Source: Faecalibacterium sp. HTF-F (lineage in GTDB: Bacteria; Bacillota; Clostridia; Oscillospirales; Ruminococcaceae). Taken from it: a stretch of DNA of 64,000 bases. Positions 50,364 through 60,076 of the stretch are shown piece after piece (position 1 is the stretch's first letter; each line of letters starts with the position of its first letter). The position numbers and the translations under genes are program-made. The DNA is taken from assembly GCF_023347535.1 (NCBI RefSeq), contig NZ_CP094473.1:2046001-2110000 (forward strand), given 5' to 3'. A model generated the notes under the pieces. That model was not told where the DNA came from and ran no database searches. It was given only the letters and a program-made list of their open reading frames with translations.

Positions 50364-52465
50364 CAGTCCTTCTTGACAGCTACGATGACACGCACACGCT
50401 TGCCCGCAGCACAGCCAAAGTTATCGTACCAGCCGGTAAGATAGTAGTCGTCCGAGTTCACTTCGGTCAGCTTGGTCGCGTAATACTGGCCCTTATACCA
50501 CAGGTAGACCTGTGCATCGTCCGCCATCTCAAACCGGTTCCCGTTGCTCATGACCGATGCTGCGCCCACCTGATCGATCTTCATGGGCATCAGCTGGACC
50601 ATCGTCTTTACGCTGCCGGTGGTCTCCTTGCGGGCTGCAACACCGCCCACCAGCACCGGATATTTGACGTTGGTGGTGAACGCCACCTGCGAACCATTGA
50701 CATAGCACACATAGGTGGCACCGCCGCCAATGTAGCGGAAGATCGATGCATAGGGTTCCCCTACAAGGGTGCCCACCTGCCGCAGACCCAGACTGAGCAG
50801 GCTGTCCGTATTGGCCGTGATCTTCTGCCAGACGGTGGAGAGGATGTCGCCGTTGATCACGCCCCACAGCACCTCGCTGGTGGTGGGCACCAGAACACCC
50901 TTCAGGTCGTCCACGATCTTATCCTGCGTATCCGTGCTGGTGTTGGAACCGGTCGAAAGGATGGTGGCCAGCGTTTTCAGCTCGGAATAATTGACCGAAA
51001 CATTTTTGATATCGTCCAGCACGCCATAGGTCCACAGGTCGCCGGTGACATCGTTCAGGATCAGACGGTCGATCTCGCCCTTCTCATTCAGCGTATAGTA
51101 GCGGACATTCAGAAGATTCAGGTCTGTCCCCGCTAGGCGGCTGGGACGAATCGTCCCAGCCACACCCTCCGAAGTCGTATCCAGAATCTGCACATCGTCT
51201 GCCAGAGTGTACTTGCCCAGCGTTGCCGCATCCGCACTGACCTTGCCGGTAACGACCTTGTTCTCGATGCCGCTCACGGACTCGCCTTCCGGCGTTACGC
51301 GGATCTCCACCAGCCAGCCCGTGGGATAGTTCAGGCTTTTGTCCACATTCACAGTGCGCTGAACGCCATCAGTGCACATGACCGACACGCGCTGCAGCAC
51401 ATCCGCGCCGTTGTCTTCCACAAGGCTGCGGGCTGCGCCCTGTACCACGCCGTAGAACACCTCATCGGCTTCTGCACCGGTGATCACGTCTGCTGCTTCG
51501 TTGTTCATGCCCAGCAGCAGGGTGACCACTTCGCCCACACCGCCGCCGTTCAGGCTGGATACCTTGGAGGCAACTGCCGTGCTGCCCAGCTGATAGCTGA
51601 CGCCTGCCACAGTAACGGCTGTGGGTGCGCTGGCGCTGGGCGAAACGGCTGTGATACGGCCTGCTGCTTTGCGGGTGTAGATCCATACAGTCTGCAGACT
51701 TTCGCTGTAATAATACACATCGTAACGGTTCAGCTCGGCAGAAGCCGAGACCTTATCGTTGCGGTAAACACTGACCGGTGCAAACGGCAGCTGGGTGCCT
51801 TCCGCTGCCACAAAGGGGCCCTTCAGGCTCTTGAGCATCACGGTAGAGGTGTCCACCTGACCGTTCGCCACTGTAAAGCCCAGGCTGGTGCCATAGGCGC
51901 CGCCGGCGGCTGTGTTTGCCGTGAGGGTGTTATACAGCAGCAGAGCACAGTCCTCGTAGTTCATGGTCTCGCCCTGATTGCGGTTCAGCTGGTTGCGCAG
52001 ACCCAATTCCTGTGCTTTGGTCAGCTGCGCCATCGGGAACACGCCATTCAGTTCGGTCATTTTATAGCCCAGCAGCTTGAGTGCTGCCGTGCAGGCCTCT
52101 TCCAGCGTAACTGCGTTGTCCGGACGGAAGGTGCCGTCGGTGTAGCCGTTCATCCAGCCCTGCTGCACTGCAATGCGCACATAAGGTGCCCACTGGGAGG
52201 TGCCAGGCACATCCTTATACAGGGTGCCGATGTTGCCCTGCTGGGCTGCGCTTTCGCGGTAGGCCGAAAAGGAGACCAGCATCCTGGCAAATGCACCACG
52301 GGTAACGGCAGCATCCAGACTGCCGGTCTGGCTGGTATCCATAGCGCCCAGCGTGATGGCCGTCTGGATTGCCGAGTTGTTCAGGCTGGCCGCCGATGCC
52401 GGCAGCACCAGCATGGACACAGCCATGCATGCTGCAAGCAGACATGCGAGAAGACGTTTTTTCAT
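50363..52465 (-). CDS. S-layer homology (SLH) domain surface protein
   Basis: 700 residues from ATG 52465 (AAGGAAGGGG upstream); longer frames lack a signal sequence. Signal peptide: MKKRLLACLLAACMAVSMLV ending ASA. SLH repeats follow in about residues 30-210, with AYVRIAVQQGWMNGYTDGTF and DNAVTLEEACTAALKLLGYK. The remaining 490 residues are beta-rich and unassigned. SLH modules anchor proteins to secondary cell-wall polymers. It is followed by comF with a one-base overlap. Confidence 0.9.
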   Translation of the reverse strand: MKKRLLACLLAACMAVSMLVLPASAASLNNSAIQTAITLGAMDTSQTGSLDAAVTRGAFARMLVSFSAYRESAAQQGNIGTLYKDVPGTSQWAPYVRIAVQQGWMNGYTDGTFRPDNAVTLEEACTAALKLLGYKMTELNGVFPMAQLTKAQELGLRNQLNRNQGETMNYEDCALLLYNTLTANTAAGGAYGTSLGFTVANGQVDTSTVMLKSLKGPFVAAEGTQLPFAPVSVYRNDKVSASAELNRYDVYYYSESLQTVWIYTRKAAGRITAVSPSASAPTAVTVAGVSYQLGSTAVASKVSSLNGGGVGEVVTLLLGMNNEAADVITGAEADEVFYGVVQGAARSLVEDNGADVLQRVSVMCTDGVQRTVNVDKSLNYPTGWLVEIRVTPEGESVSGIENKVVTGKVSADAATLGKYTLADDVQILDTTSEGVAGTIRPSRLAGTDLNLLNVRYYTLNEKGEIDRLILNDVTGDLWTYGVLDDIKNVSVNYSELKTLATILSTGSNTSTDTQDKIVDDLKGVLVPTTSEVLWGVINGDILSTVWQKITANTDSLLSLGLRQVGTLVGEPYASIFRYIGGGATYVCYVNGSQVAFTTNVKYPVLVGGVAARKETTGSVKTMVQLMPMKIDQVGAASVMSNGNRFEMADDAQVYLWYKGQYYATKLTEVNSDDYYLTGWYDNFGCAAGKRVRVIVAVKKD

Positions 52466-52622
52466 AGGTGTATTCCCCTTCCTTGATGTTTGGCTGCCGC
52501 TCAGAAGCAGCCGCCGTAAGCAGTCCGGCGCAAAGCCGGCTGAGAGGAGCTTAAAAGCTGTTTTTCGCAAGCAGGGCGCATCGGGTCGATGCGGCGTATG
52601 CCATGCGGACGAAAACGGCTTT

Positions 52623-53828
52623 TTAATCATAGCGCAGAGCCTCGATGGGATTGAGACGGGCCGCACGCTTTGCCGGCAGATAGCCGAACAGCACGCCGAT
52701 GCCCACCGAAATGCCGAAGGCCACCGCGATGGAGTTGAAGGACGGACTGACCGTGACCGTAGTTCCGCTGGTGAACATGGGCAGCAGCCGGTTCGCCACC
52801 ATGGATACGATGTAGCCCAGTGCAATGCCCAGTACGCCGCCCAGCGCCGAGGTGGTGGCTGCTTCCACCACGAACTGCGACAGAATGGTGCGCTCCTTGG
52901 CGCCCAGTGCCTTGCGGATGCCGATCTCGCGGGTGCGCTCAGTCACCGACACCAGCATGATGTTCATGATGCCGATGCCGCCCACCAGCAGCGAAATACT
53001 GGCGATGCCGGTCAGGATCACGATGACCATGTTGATCATCTTGTTCATTTCCTCCAGCCACTCGCTGGCGCTGTAGACGTAGTAGCCGTTATCCGAGCCA
53101 AGCTGATGCTGCAGTTCGCTTTCCACCGCAGACTTTGCTTCGTTGGCACGGCTCTCATCCTCCATGACCGCGGCATAGTTGCTCACCATACTCTGGCTGG
53201 ACAGGCGCATGGCCGTGGTATAGGGCAGATAAACGCAGTCGTCATCGCTGCCCTGCTGCATGTCCGGGTCGCTCACCTTTGCCGCCAGCACACCCACGAT
53301 GCGGAACTTGTTGGCTCCGATCTTGAGCGTCTGGCCCAGGCCGTTGCCGCCAAAGGCCACACGGTTCAGATAATCGCCGATGATGCACACCTGCTTGTTG
53401 TCCTTGATGTCCATGTACTGCAGACCGCGTCCCTGCGCGATCTGGTAGTTCTTCATGGCGGAATAGCTCTCGTCCACGCCGCTGATGGTGGACCAGCGGT
53501 AGCTGTTGGTGCCGATCTTCAGCGTACCGCTGCCGCTGAAATCGATCTGCGGCGAGATGGACTGGATCAGCTCCGGGTACTTTGTGGGCAGCTTGTACAT
53601 TTCCTCCACCGGAACGGTACGGGAGCCGTTGCCCCACACCTGCACCGAAAGGGTGTTGGTGCCCAGTGCCGAAAAGCTGTCGCGCATGCTCTTGGTCATG
53701 CCGTTGCCCAGACCCACGATAACGATGACTGCCATGACACCGATGATGATACCCAGCATGGTAAGGAAGGTGCGCAGCTTATTGCTCCACACGTTCTGGA
53801 TGGCCTGACGGAAGGTCTCAATGATCAT
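52623..53828 (-). CDS. ABC exporter permease, MacB/YknZ type
   Basis: 401 residues. The N-terminal helix (TMLGIIIGVMAVIVIVGLGN) leads into a large extracytoplasmic MacB-type domain. Three C-terminal helices follow, with the FtsX signature VTERTREIGIRKALGAKERT and IALGYIVSMVANRLLPMF, LNPIEALRYD at the end. It overlaps the ATPase gene by 4 bp. With the adaptor gene it forms a YknXYZ-like exporter, in Bacillus used against toxic peptides; substrate unknown here. Confidence 0.94.
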   Translation of the reverse strand: MIIETFRQAIQNVWSNKLRTFLTMLGIIIGVMAVIVIVGLGNGMTKSMRDSFSALGTNTLSVQVWGNGSRTVPVEEMYKLPTKYPELIQSISPQIDFSGSGTLKIGTNSYRWSTISGVDESYSAMKNYQIAQGRGLQYMDIKDNKQVCIIGDYLNRVAFGGNGLGQTLKIGANKFRIVGVLAAKVSDPDMQQGSDDDCVYLPYTTAMRLSSQSMVSNYAAVMEDESRANEAKSAVESELQHQLGSDNGYYVYSASEWLEEMNKMINMVIVILTGIASISLLVGGIGIMNIMLVSVTERTREIGIRKALGAKERTILSQFVVEAATTSALGGVLGIALGYIVSMVANRLLPMFTSGTTVTVSPSFNSIAVAFGISVGIGVLFGYLPAKRAARLNPIEALRYD

Positions 53829-54565
53829 GCTTTTTCCTCCTCATCCGGCAGCAGTGTGGGCTGCACGATGGCCTCCGGCGCATGGGAGTCGCCATCGTAG
53901 ACCACCCGCCCGTCTTCCAGACGGATGATGCGGTCTGCCTGCACCGCAATGGAATTGTCATGGGTGATGAGCACCACGGTGTGGCCCTCATCGTGCATCT
54001 GCTGCAGCATCCCCAGCACTTCGCGGCCGGTGTGGCTGTCCAGTGCGCCGGTAGGCTCGTCGGCCAGAATGACCGCCGGGTTCCGCACCAGTGCCCGGGC
54101 AATGGAAACACGCTGCTGCTGGCCGCCGGAAAGCTGGTTGGGGCGGTTCCTGAGCTTATCACCCAGGCCCACCTGCTCCAGCACCTCTTTGGCCCGGGCG
54201 TGGCGCTCGGTGCGGCCGATGCCCGCATACACCAGCGGCACCTCTACGTTCTCCATCAGGTTGAGCCTTGGCAAAAGATTATACTGCTGGAAGATAAAGC
54301 CCAGCATTTCGTTGCGGATCGCAGCCAGCTCGTTGCGGCTCATCTTGCCCACATCCCTGCCGTTGAGCCGGTAAGTGCCATGGGTCGGCACGTCCAGACA
54401 GCCGATGATGTTCATACAGGTGGACTTGCCGGAACCGGACTGGCCGACGATGGCTACGAACTCGCCTTTTTCGATTTTCATGGTGATGTGGTCTGCTGCT
54501 TTTACCGTGGTATCGCCCATCTGGTAATACTTGCACACCTCATCAAACTCGATCAGAGCGCTCAT
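53825..54565 (-). CDS. ABC exporter ATP-binding protein, MacB/YknY type
   Basis: 246 residues. Walker [10 protein letters not shown] at about 38-46, signature [15 protein letters not shown] near 143, Walker [13 protein letters not shown] near 165, and H-loop VLITHDNS. It matches the LolD/MacB ATPase group. It overlaps the permease by 4 bp and follows the adaptor by 14 bp. Confidence 0.97.
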   Translation of the reverse strand: MSALIEFDEVCKYYQMGDTTVKAADHITMKIEKGEFVAIVGQSGSGKSTCMNIIGCLDVPTHGTYRLNGRDVGKMSRNELAAIRNEMLGFIFQQYNLLPRLNLMENVEVPLVYAGIGRTERHARAKEVLEQVGLGDKLRNRPNQLSGGQQQRVSIARALVRNPAVILADEPTGALDSHTGREVLGMLQQMHDEGHTVVLITHDNSIAVQADRIIRLEDGRVVYDGDSHAPEAIVQPTLLPDEEEKA

Positions 54566-54579
54566 GCATTCCTCCTGTA

Positions 54580-56355
54580 TCAGCCTGTGATGATCACGCC
54601 GTTTGCATCTGCCGGGTCTGCAGTGTCACCCGCATCGGCAGATTCTTCCATCGGCTCCTCTGCTGTGCTGCCGTCTGCAGTGTCCGTGTCGTTCTCTGTG
54701 TCAGCTGCAGTTTTGTCCATGGCATCACCATAGCCGCCGTCATCGTAATAGTAATCGGTGCTCACAGAGCTGGGGTCATAGGCCACGGTGTCGTTGCCGG
54801 TGACACCACTGATGATCTGGGTATAGTCGTCGTCACTCACGCCGATCTTGACCGGAACGTACACATAGCCTTCCGGTGCGGTCATATCGGGGTCTGCATT
54901 GGCGGCGCTGGGCGAATCCTTGGTCACCAGCACATAGCCGCCGCGCACGATGGCCGCATTGGGCACTGCCAGAGCGTTTTTGGCCTCCGCGATCACGATT
55001 TCTGCGTTGGCATTCATGCCGGGGCGCAGGCCCTCGGTCTCATCGATGCGCACCGTGACCGGGTAGGTGGTGGTGCCGCCGTTGGAAGAGCCCTTCATGG
55101 AAACGCGGGTCACGGTGCCGGTGTAGGTCTTATCCGGCACTGCATCTGCCGTCACCTGCACGCTCTGGCCCACCGAAACATCGCTGACCTGCAGCTCATC
55201 CACATTGATGACCATGACCAGATAGCTCAGGTCGTAGATGGTGCACAGGTCTGCACCTGCGGTCAGTGCATCACCGGCCTTGGCGTTCTTCTCAATGATG
55301 GTGCCGCTGATGGGCGAGGTGACGGTGTAGTTGTTCATGGCCTCCTGCAGGTTATCCATGTTCAGCTCTGCGCTGCGCAGGGTCTCCGCAGCGGACTGGA
55401 TTGCTTCGGTCAGGTCCTCACCGCTGATCTGCAGCACGATGTCGTCCTTGTTCACGGCACCGCCCTCCTGCACATTGATGGCAGTGACCGTACCGGCTGC
55501 AAGGGTGGTCAGGGTACGCTCTGCCTGATATTCAAAGCACTTGGCTGCAATACAGCTGACACCGTTGATGGTAGCCGTTGCCGCCTGAGCCGTGGTCAAG
55601 CCGCCTGCATTGCGCACAGTGATGGTCACGGTGCGGGTGAGCAGGTTGCCGGTGCTCAGCGTATCCGTGCCGGTCACAGCGGTCACGGTCCCGGTCAGGG
55701 TCTCAAAGGTGCCGTCCAGCGTCACCTCAGCGCTCTGGCCCACCGAGAATGCGGCGGCGTCTGCCGCAGGGAACTCCAGCTGCAGCACCATCTTGGAGCT
55801 GTCGCGGATGACAGCCACTTCCTGGCCGCTGGTCACTTCGTCACCCTTGGCCACCTTCAATGTAGCCACAACGCCTGCCACCTCGGCACGCACATACTGG
55901 CGGTCCACGGTCTTATCGTAGCTGCGCTGTGCCTGCTGCAGGGTGATGGAGGCCTGCTCGGCCTTGGTGGTAGCATCGGAGGCATCCACCGTGTACAGCA
56001 CAGTGCCTTCCTCCACAATGTCGCCTTCCTCAATGGTGCTGGTGAGCACCTTGCCTGCCACCAGCGATTTGACATTGTATGTATTGGCCGGGTTCAGCGT
56101 ACCGGTGCCGCTGAGGGAGTTGGACAGATCCCGCTTTTCCGGCGTGGTCTGCACATAACTCACATCCACATTGGCGTCCTGTGCCCTGTCCGGACGCAGG
56201 ATGAACCATCCGCCCAGCACGGCCACACACACCACCGGCACCATCCACTTCCAGTTTTTGCGAAAAAATGCAGCCACTTTGTCTTTTCCTGCGGGTCTTG
56301 CCTCACCGGCAGCCGCCTGCTGTGCCGCAGCATCCTGCTTCTTTTTAAAGATCAT
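54580..56355 (-). CDS. HlyD/MacA-type efflux adaptor
   Basis: 591 residues. One N-terminal membrane helix (WMVPVVCVAVLGGWFIL) precedes lipoyl-like and alpha-hairpin regions (LVAGKVLTSTIEEGDIVEEG, AEQASITLQQAQRSYDKTVD) and beta-barrel domains typical of periplasmic-adaptor-like proteins. The hairpin-lipoyl block occurs twice (about 85-190 and 275-370), making it longer than usual MacA/YknX (about 380). An acidic tail follows (DTENDTDTADGSTAEEPMEE). It starts the three-gene exporter operon. Confidence 0.93.
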   Translation of the reverse strand: MIFKKKQDAAAQQAAAGEARPAGKDKVAAFFRKNWKWMVPVVCVAVLGGWFILRPDRAQDANVDVSYVQTTPEKRDLSNSLSGTGTLNPANTYNVKSLVAGKVLTSTIEEGDIVEEGTVLYTVDASDATTKAEQASITLQQAQRSYDKTVDRQYVRAEVAGVVATLKVAKGDEVTSGQEVAVIRDSSKMVLQLEFPAADAAAFSVGQSAEVTLDGTFETLTGTVTAVTGTDTLSTGNLLTRTVTITVRNAGGLTTAQAATATINGVSCIAAKCFEYQAERTLTTLAAGTVTAINVQEGGAVNKDDIVLQISGEDLTEAIQSAAETLRSAELNMDNLQEAMNNYTVTSPISGTIIEKNAKAGDALTAGADLCTIYDLSYLVMVINVDELQVSDVSVGQSVQVTADAVPDKTYTGTVTRVSMKGSSNGGTTTYPVTVRIDETEGLRPGMNANAEIVIAEAKNALAVPNAAIVRGGYVLVTKDSPSAANADPDMTAPEGYVYVPVKIGVSDDDYTQIISGVTGNDTVAYDPSSVSTDYYYDDGGYGDAMDKTAADTENDTDTADGSTAEEPMEESADAGDTADPADANGVIITG

Positions 56356-56583
56356 GCTTGCTGTTTCCTCCTGTATCTTTCAGAGCCCCTCTGCCTTATG
56401 CAGGGCGCCCTGTAATTTCTGCCCGTTCTGTCTTTTCCGCCTTCTGCACTGTACAAAAGGGTGACATTGTTAGTTTATCGCATTTTCGCCCAATACACAA
56501 GCGTCTAAATTTTGTTTTGAGGTTTTGCGCCAAACTTTTATGGAACTTTCACACCCTTTTTCCTCCTGCATCCTGTACAAAGC

Positions 56584-56626
56584 AAAAGAGGCAGCGCCCC
56601 GGTCTCCCGAAGCACTGCCCCTTTTT
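56584..56626 (-). terminator. Terminator after NusG-II gene
   Basis: On the minus strand, GGGGCAGT and GCTGCCTC arms enclose a GC-rich middle, ending CTCTTTTG. It lies just beyond the stop of the gene at 56638. Confidence 0.6.
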
Positions 56627-56637
56627 GAGCATGATCT

Positions 56638-57036
56638 TTATTCTGCGGTGTCCTCTACGACCACATACACCCCGGCAGGGATGCAGGCAGCCCATGCGCC
56701 ATCCTTGTCCAGCCAGCCGAATTGCTCGCACACATGGTCCGGGCACTGACTGTCCAAAAATGCGACTGCACCGTCTTTTACCTGCAAATGCACGACATAA
56801 TCGCCCACATCATACAGGTAATCGTGATCCGTATCCAGCGGCAGGGTCTCGGTGATGCCATCGCCGAAATCGACGACCGCCTGCAGACCACCGCCTTTGC
56901 CGCTGTGGGCTGCGCGCACGCCGAAATACAGCGCTGCCGCCAGCACAAGGACCACCAGTGCAAAGATCAGGTTCTTCATCCACGGCTTCCGTTTTCTGGA
57001 ACCGGAAGCGGTTTCAACCGTTTTGCGGTTGCTCAT
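56638..57036 (-). CDS. NusG domain II-containing membrane-anchored protein
   Basis: 132 residues. A basic N-terminus and one membrane helix (NLIFALVVLVLAAALYFGVR), then an extracytoplasmic NusG-II-like beta domain with VVHLQVKDGAVAFLDSQCPD followed by HVC. Proteins of this kind accompany FMN-dependent redox proteins in extracellular electron transfer loci. It overlaps the flavocytochrome stop by 4 bp, so the two are coupled. Confidence 0.88.
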   Translation of the reverse strand: MSNRKTVETASGSRKRKPWMKNLIFALVVLVLAAALYFGVRAAHSGKGGGLQAVVDFGDGITETLPLDTDHDYLYDVGDYVVHLQVKDGAVAFLDSQCPDHVCEQFGWLDKDGAWAACIPAGVYVVVEDTAE

Positions 57037-58949
57037 GCAGCGTAATCGCTGGCAGCCTTACCTGCAATGCGGCCAAACACGGTGAAGTCTGCAACAGCGT
57101 TGCCGCCCAGACGGTTTGCGCCGTGAACGCCGCCAGTCACCTCACCTGCTGCGAACAGGCCGGGGATAACGGTACCGTCAGCCTTCAGCACCTCAGTGTT
57201 GGTGTTGATGGTCAGGCCGCCCATGGTGTGGTGCACGCCAGCGGTGACCTTGATGGCATAGTACGGAGCGGTATCCAGCTTGTTTGCAAAGCTGGTGCGG
57301 CCAAAGTCGGGGTCGTTCTTGGCCTCAACATAGCCGTTCCAGGTCTTCATGGTCTCGGCAAACGCAGCCTCATCAACGCCCATTGCCTTGCCCAGCTCCT
57401 CGTAGGTCTCGCCGGTCACGGTATAGCCCTTCTTGATGTAGCCCTGAATGACGCTGGAAGCATCTACCATGGCCTGATCGACCACCAGCCAGCTGTAGCT
57501 GCCGGTCTGAGCGATCTCTGCAGCAGAGACCACGTCACGGGTGCCCACTTCGTCGATGAAGCGCTTGCCCTCGGCGTTGATCAGCACAGCGCCGTCGCCG
57601 CGCAGACCCTCGGTGATCAGGGCAGCGGTGTTGGCCTCAACGGTGGGGTGGATCTGGATCTGGTCCATATCCACAGTGCCGGCACCGATGGCGGTGGCCA
57701 TCTCAATGCCCTGGCCCTGAGCGCCGGCAGCATTGGTGGTCATGAAGCCCTTCAGCTCAGGCTTGTACTCGACAACCATGTCCAGATTTGCGCCGAAGCC
57801 GCCGGTGGTCAGCACCACAGCCTTGGCGTTCACAGTGACGGTCTCGCCGGTAGAACCGGTGGCCTTGATGCCCACAGCTGCGCCGTTGGCATCGGTCAGG
57901 ATCTCGTTGGCGGTGGTGTTCAGCAGGATCTGAACGCCAGCCTTCTCACAGTTCTCCTCCAGCAGGGGGATCATGTAGGAACCGACAGAAACGGTCTTGC
58001 CCTCTGCGTCCACAGGGCGATGGATGCGCTTGACGGATGCACCGCCAAAGCTGGAAACGCTGTGCAGGGTGATGCCGTGCTCGTCCAGCCAATCGATGGC
58101 ATCAGCAGAGTTGGAGCACAGGGTCTCCACCAGAGCGGGGTCGTTGATGCCCTTGCCGCCGATCATGGTATCCAGCTCCATCAGCTCAACAGAGTCGAAG
58201 TAGCCGGTGGGGTTCTTCTGGTACTCTGCCCACTGCTCAGAGACAGTCTTTGCCAGAGCGGTGATGGTCTCGTTGTCAGCGTACTTTTCAGCAGCGGTCT
58301 TCAGGGTCTTTTCGACACCGGCAGACTCGCCGAACTCGTTCTCATCCTGATACACGGTCTTGCCGGCGTTCATGCCGCCGGTAGCGCGCACAGAGTTGCC
58401 GCCCACCATGGGCTGGCTCTCCACGATCACAACGCTCTTGCCCTCGGCAGCAGCGGTGATGGCAGCGGTCATGCCTGCGCCGCCTGCACCCACGATGACA
58501 ACGTCAGCGTCAATGGTGGAATCCTCGGCCTTGGTCTCGTCGGCCTTGACCTCGATCTTATAGTCGTCAGCGTTCAGGCCGGCGGCAGTCAGGGCAGCGG
58601 CTGCTGCCTCCTTGATGGCGTTGGAGGTGATGGTCGCGGTGGACACGCCGTCCACGGCGATGCTGCCGGTCTCAGCGATCTGAGCGGGCAGCTGCTCCAG
58701 TGCCAGCGTACCGATGCCGGGGGTCTCATCCTTGCCCTCAGCGGTGCAGCCGGTGATCTTGCCGTCTTCCAGCGTCAGGGTAACGGTAACGTCGCCGCCC
58801 ATGCCCTTGGCTGTGCCGACGAAATCGCCGGACACGCCGCCTGCGGTGGAAGCGGACTTGCTGCCGCAGCCGTAGCCCAGCAGGCTGACGCCCACAACAG
58901 CCGCCATGGCCAGCGCAGCCACGCTCTTGCGGATCTGATTCTTTTTCAT
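57033..58949 (-). CDS. Flavocytochrome c-like FAD/FMN reductase (extracellular)
   Basis: 638 residues from ATG 58949 (GAAGGAAG upstream). The signal segment ends GVSLLGYGCGSKSAS, a likely lipoprotein Cys. An FMN-binding domain is at about 40-125 with GVSTATITSNAIKEA, the covalent-FMN Thr motif. An FAD-binding fumarate-reductase-type domain follows: DADVVIVGAGGAGMTAAITA, VGGNSVRATGGMNAG and HHTMGGLTIN near the end. No haem motif, so electrons arrive by another route. Such proteins reduce fumarate, urocanate or other acceptors outside the cell; the substrate cannot be told. Confidence 0.92.
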   Translation of the reverse strand: MKKNQIRKSVAALAMAAVVGVSLLGYGCGSKSASTAGGVSGDFVGTAKGMGGDVTVTLTLEDGKITGCTAEGKDETPGIGTLALEQLPAQIAETGSIAVDGVSTATITSNAIKEAAAAALTAAGLNADDYKIEVKADETKAEDSTIDADVVIVGAGGAGMTAAITAAAEGKSVVIVESQPMVGGNSVRATGGMNAGKTVYQDENEFGESAGVEKTLKTAAEKYADNETITALAKTVSEQWAEYQKNPTGYFDSVELMELDTMIGGKGINDPALVETLCSNSADAIDWLDEHGITLHSVSSFGGASVKRIHRPVDAEGKTVSVGSYMIPLLEENCEKAGVQILLNTTANEILTDANGAAVGIKATGSTGETVTVNAKAVVLTTGGFGANLDMVVEYKPELKGFMTTNAAGAQGQGIEMATAIGAGTVDMDQIQIHPTVEANTAALITEGLRGDGAVLINAEGKRFIDEVGTRDVVSAAEIAQTGSYSWLVVDQAMVDASSVIQGYIKKGYTVTGETYEELGKAMGVDEAAFAETMKTWNGYVEAKNDPDFGRTSFANKLDTAPYYAIKVTAGVHHTMGGLTINTNTEVLKADGTVIPGLFAAGEVTGGVHGANRLGGNAVADFTVFGRIAGKAASDYAA

Positions 58950-59002
58950 TGTTTCTTCCTTCTCATATTCGGGTTGCTTGTGTTCGGACATCTATCAGCA
59001 AA

Positions 59003-59041
59003 AAAGGGGAAACTGCTCATTCGGAAAGCAGTTTCCCCTCG
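59003..59041 (-). terminator. Terminator after GGGtGRT gene
   Basis: AGGGGAAACTGCT (59005-59017) and AGCAGTTTCCCCT (59027-59039) with a 9-nt loop; the minus strand continues with TTTTT. Confidence 0.9.
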
Positions 59042-59059
59042 CTGAAACTTGGGAAAGAC

Positions 59060-60058
59060 TTAGGCGTTAGCCTGAGCTGCAGCAACAGCGCATGCAACGG
59101 TAGCACCAACCATCGGGTTGTTGCCCATGCCGATCAGGCCCATCATCTCAACGTGTGCAGGCACAGAAGAAGAACCTGCAAACTGAGCATCGCCGTGCAC
59201 ACGACCCAGAGAGTCGGTCAGGCCGTAGCTTGCGGGGCCTGCAGCCACGTTATCGGGATGCAGGGTACGGCCCGTGCCGCCGCCGGAAGCGACAGAGAAG
59301 TACTTCTTGCCGTTCTCGATGGCCCACTTCTTGTAGGTGCCGGCAACCAGATGCTGGAAGCGGACGGGGTTGGTGGAGTTGCCGGTGATGGAGCACTGAA
59401 CGTCCTCCTTCTTCATGATGGCAACGCCTTCCATAACGTCGTTTGCACCGTAGCACTTGACGGCAGCACGCTCGCCCTCGGAGAAGGGGATCTCCTTGAC
59501 GACGGTCAGGGTCTGAGTGGGGATATCGTACTCAGTCTGAACATAGGTGAAGCCGTTGATACGGGAAATGATGTAAGCTGCATCCTTGCCCAGGCCGTTC
59601 AGGATGACGCGCAGGGGGGTCTTGCGAACCTTGTTTGCGGTGCGGGCGATGCCGATAGCACCCTCAGCAGCGGCAAAGGACTCGTGGCCTGCCAGGAAAG
59701 CGAAGCAGGTGGTGTCCTCGCTCAGCAGACGAGCGCCCAGATTGCCGTGGCCCAGACCGACCTGACGCTGCTCAGCGACAGAACCGGGGATGGTGAAAGC
59801 TTCCAGACCTTCGCCGATGGCAGCAGCGCACTCGGCAGCATCGGTCAGGCCGCGCTTGACGGCAATAGCGGTGCCCAGGGTATATGCCCAGACAGCGTTA
59901 TCAAAGCAGATGGGCTGAACGCCGCGCACGATCTTGTCGCAGTCGATGCCCTTAGCGAGGAGCATCTCGTTGCAAGCGTCCAGAGACTCCAGGCCGTTAG
60001 CCTTCAGGCATGCCTCGATTTTCGGCATACGGCGATCCATAGATTCAAAAGTTGCCAT
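59060..60058 (-). CDS. GGGtGRT protein
   Basis: 332 residues. The name-giving motif is in FSVASGGGTGRTLHPDNV near 260. Other conserved-looking blocks: FDNAVWAYTLGTAIAVKRG, GHGNLGARLLSEDTTCFAFL and GLIGMGNNPMVGATVACAVA. ATG with GAGGAGG upstream. It follows the NifU-like scaffold gene by 18 bp, a pairing I recall as conserved in anaerobic Bacillota. The biochemical role is not known; the link to Fe-S metabolism is by neighbour only. Confidence 0.92.
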   Translation of the reverse strand: MATFESMDRRMPKIEACLKANGLESLDACNEMLLAKGIDCDKIVRGVQPICFDNAVWAYTLGTAIAVKRGLTDAAECAAAIGEGLEAFTIPGSVAEQRQVGLGHGNLGARLLSEDTTCFAFLAGHESFAAAEGAIGIARTANKVRKTPLRVILNGLGKDAAYIISRINGFTYVQTEYDIPTQTLTVVKEIPFSEGERAAVKCYGANDVMEGVAIMKKEDVQCSITGNSTNPVRFQHLVAGTYKKWAIENGKKYFSVASGGGTGRTLHPDNVAAGPASYGLTDSLGRVHGDAQFAGSSSVPAHVEMMGLIGMGNNPMVGATVACAVAAAQANA

Positions 60059-60076
60059 TGAGTTGTTCCTCCTCTC

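Noticed and set aside
52353..53900. 515-codon plus-strand frame
   Set aside because: Antisense to the ABC permease and SLH start; His/Ala-rich shadow.
56958..59045. 695-codon plus-strand frame
   Set aside because: Antisense to the flavocytochrome gene; composition of repeated Gly/His/Asp is a mirror of the real gene.
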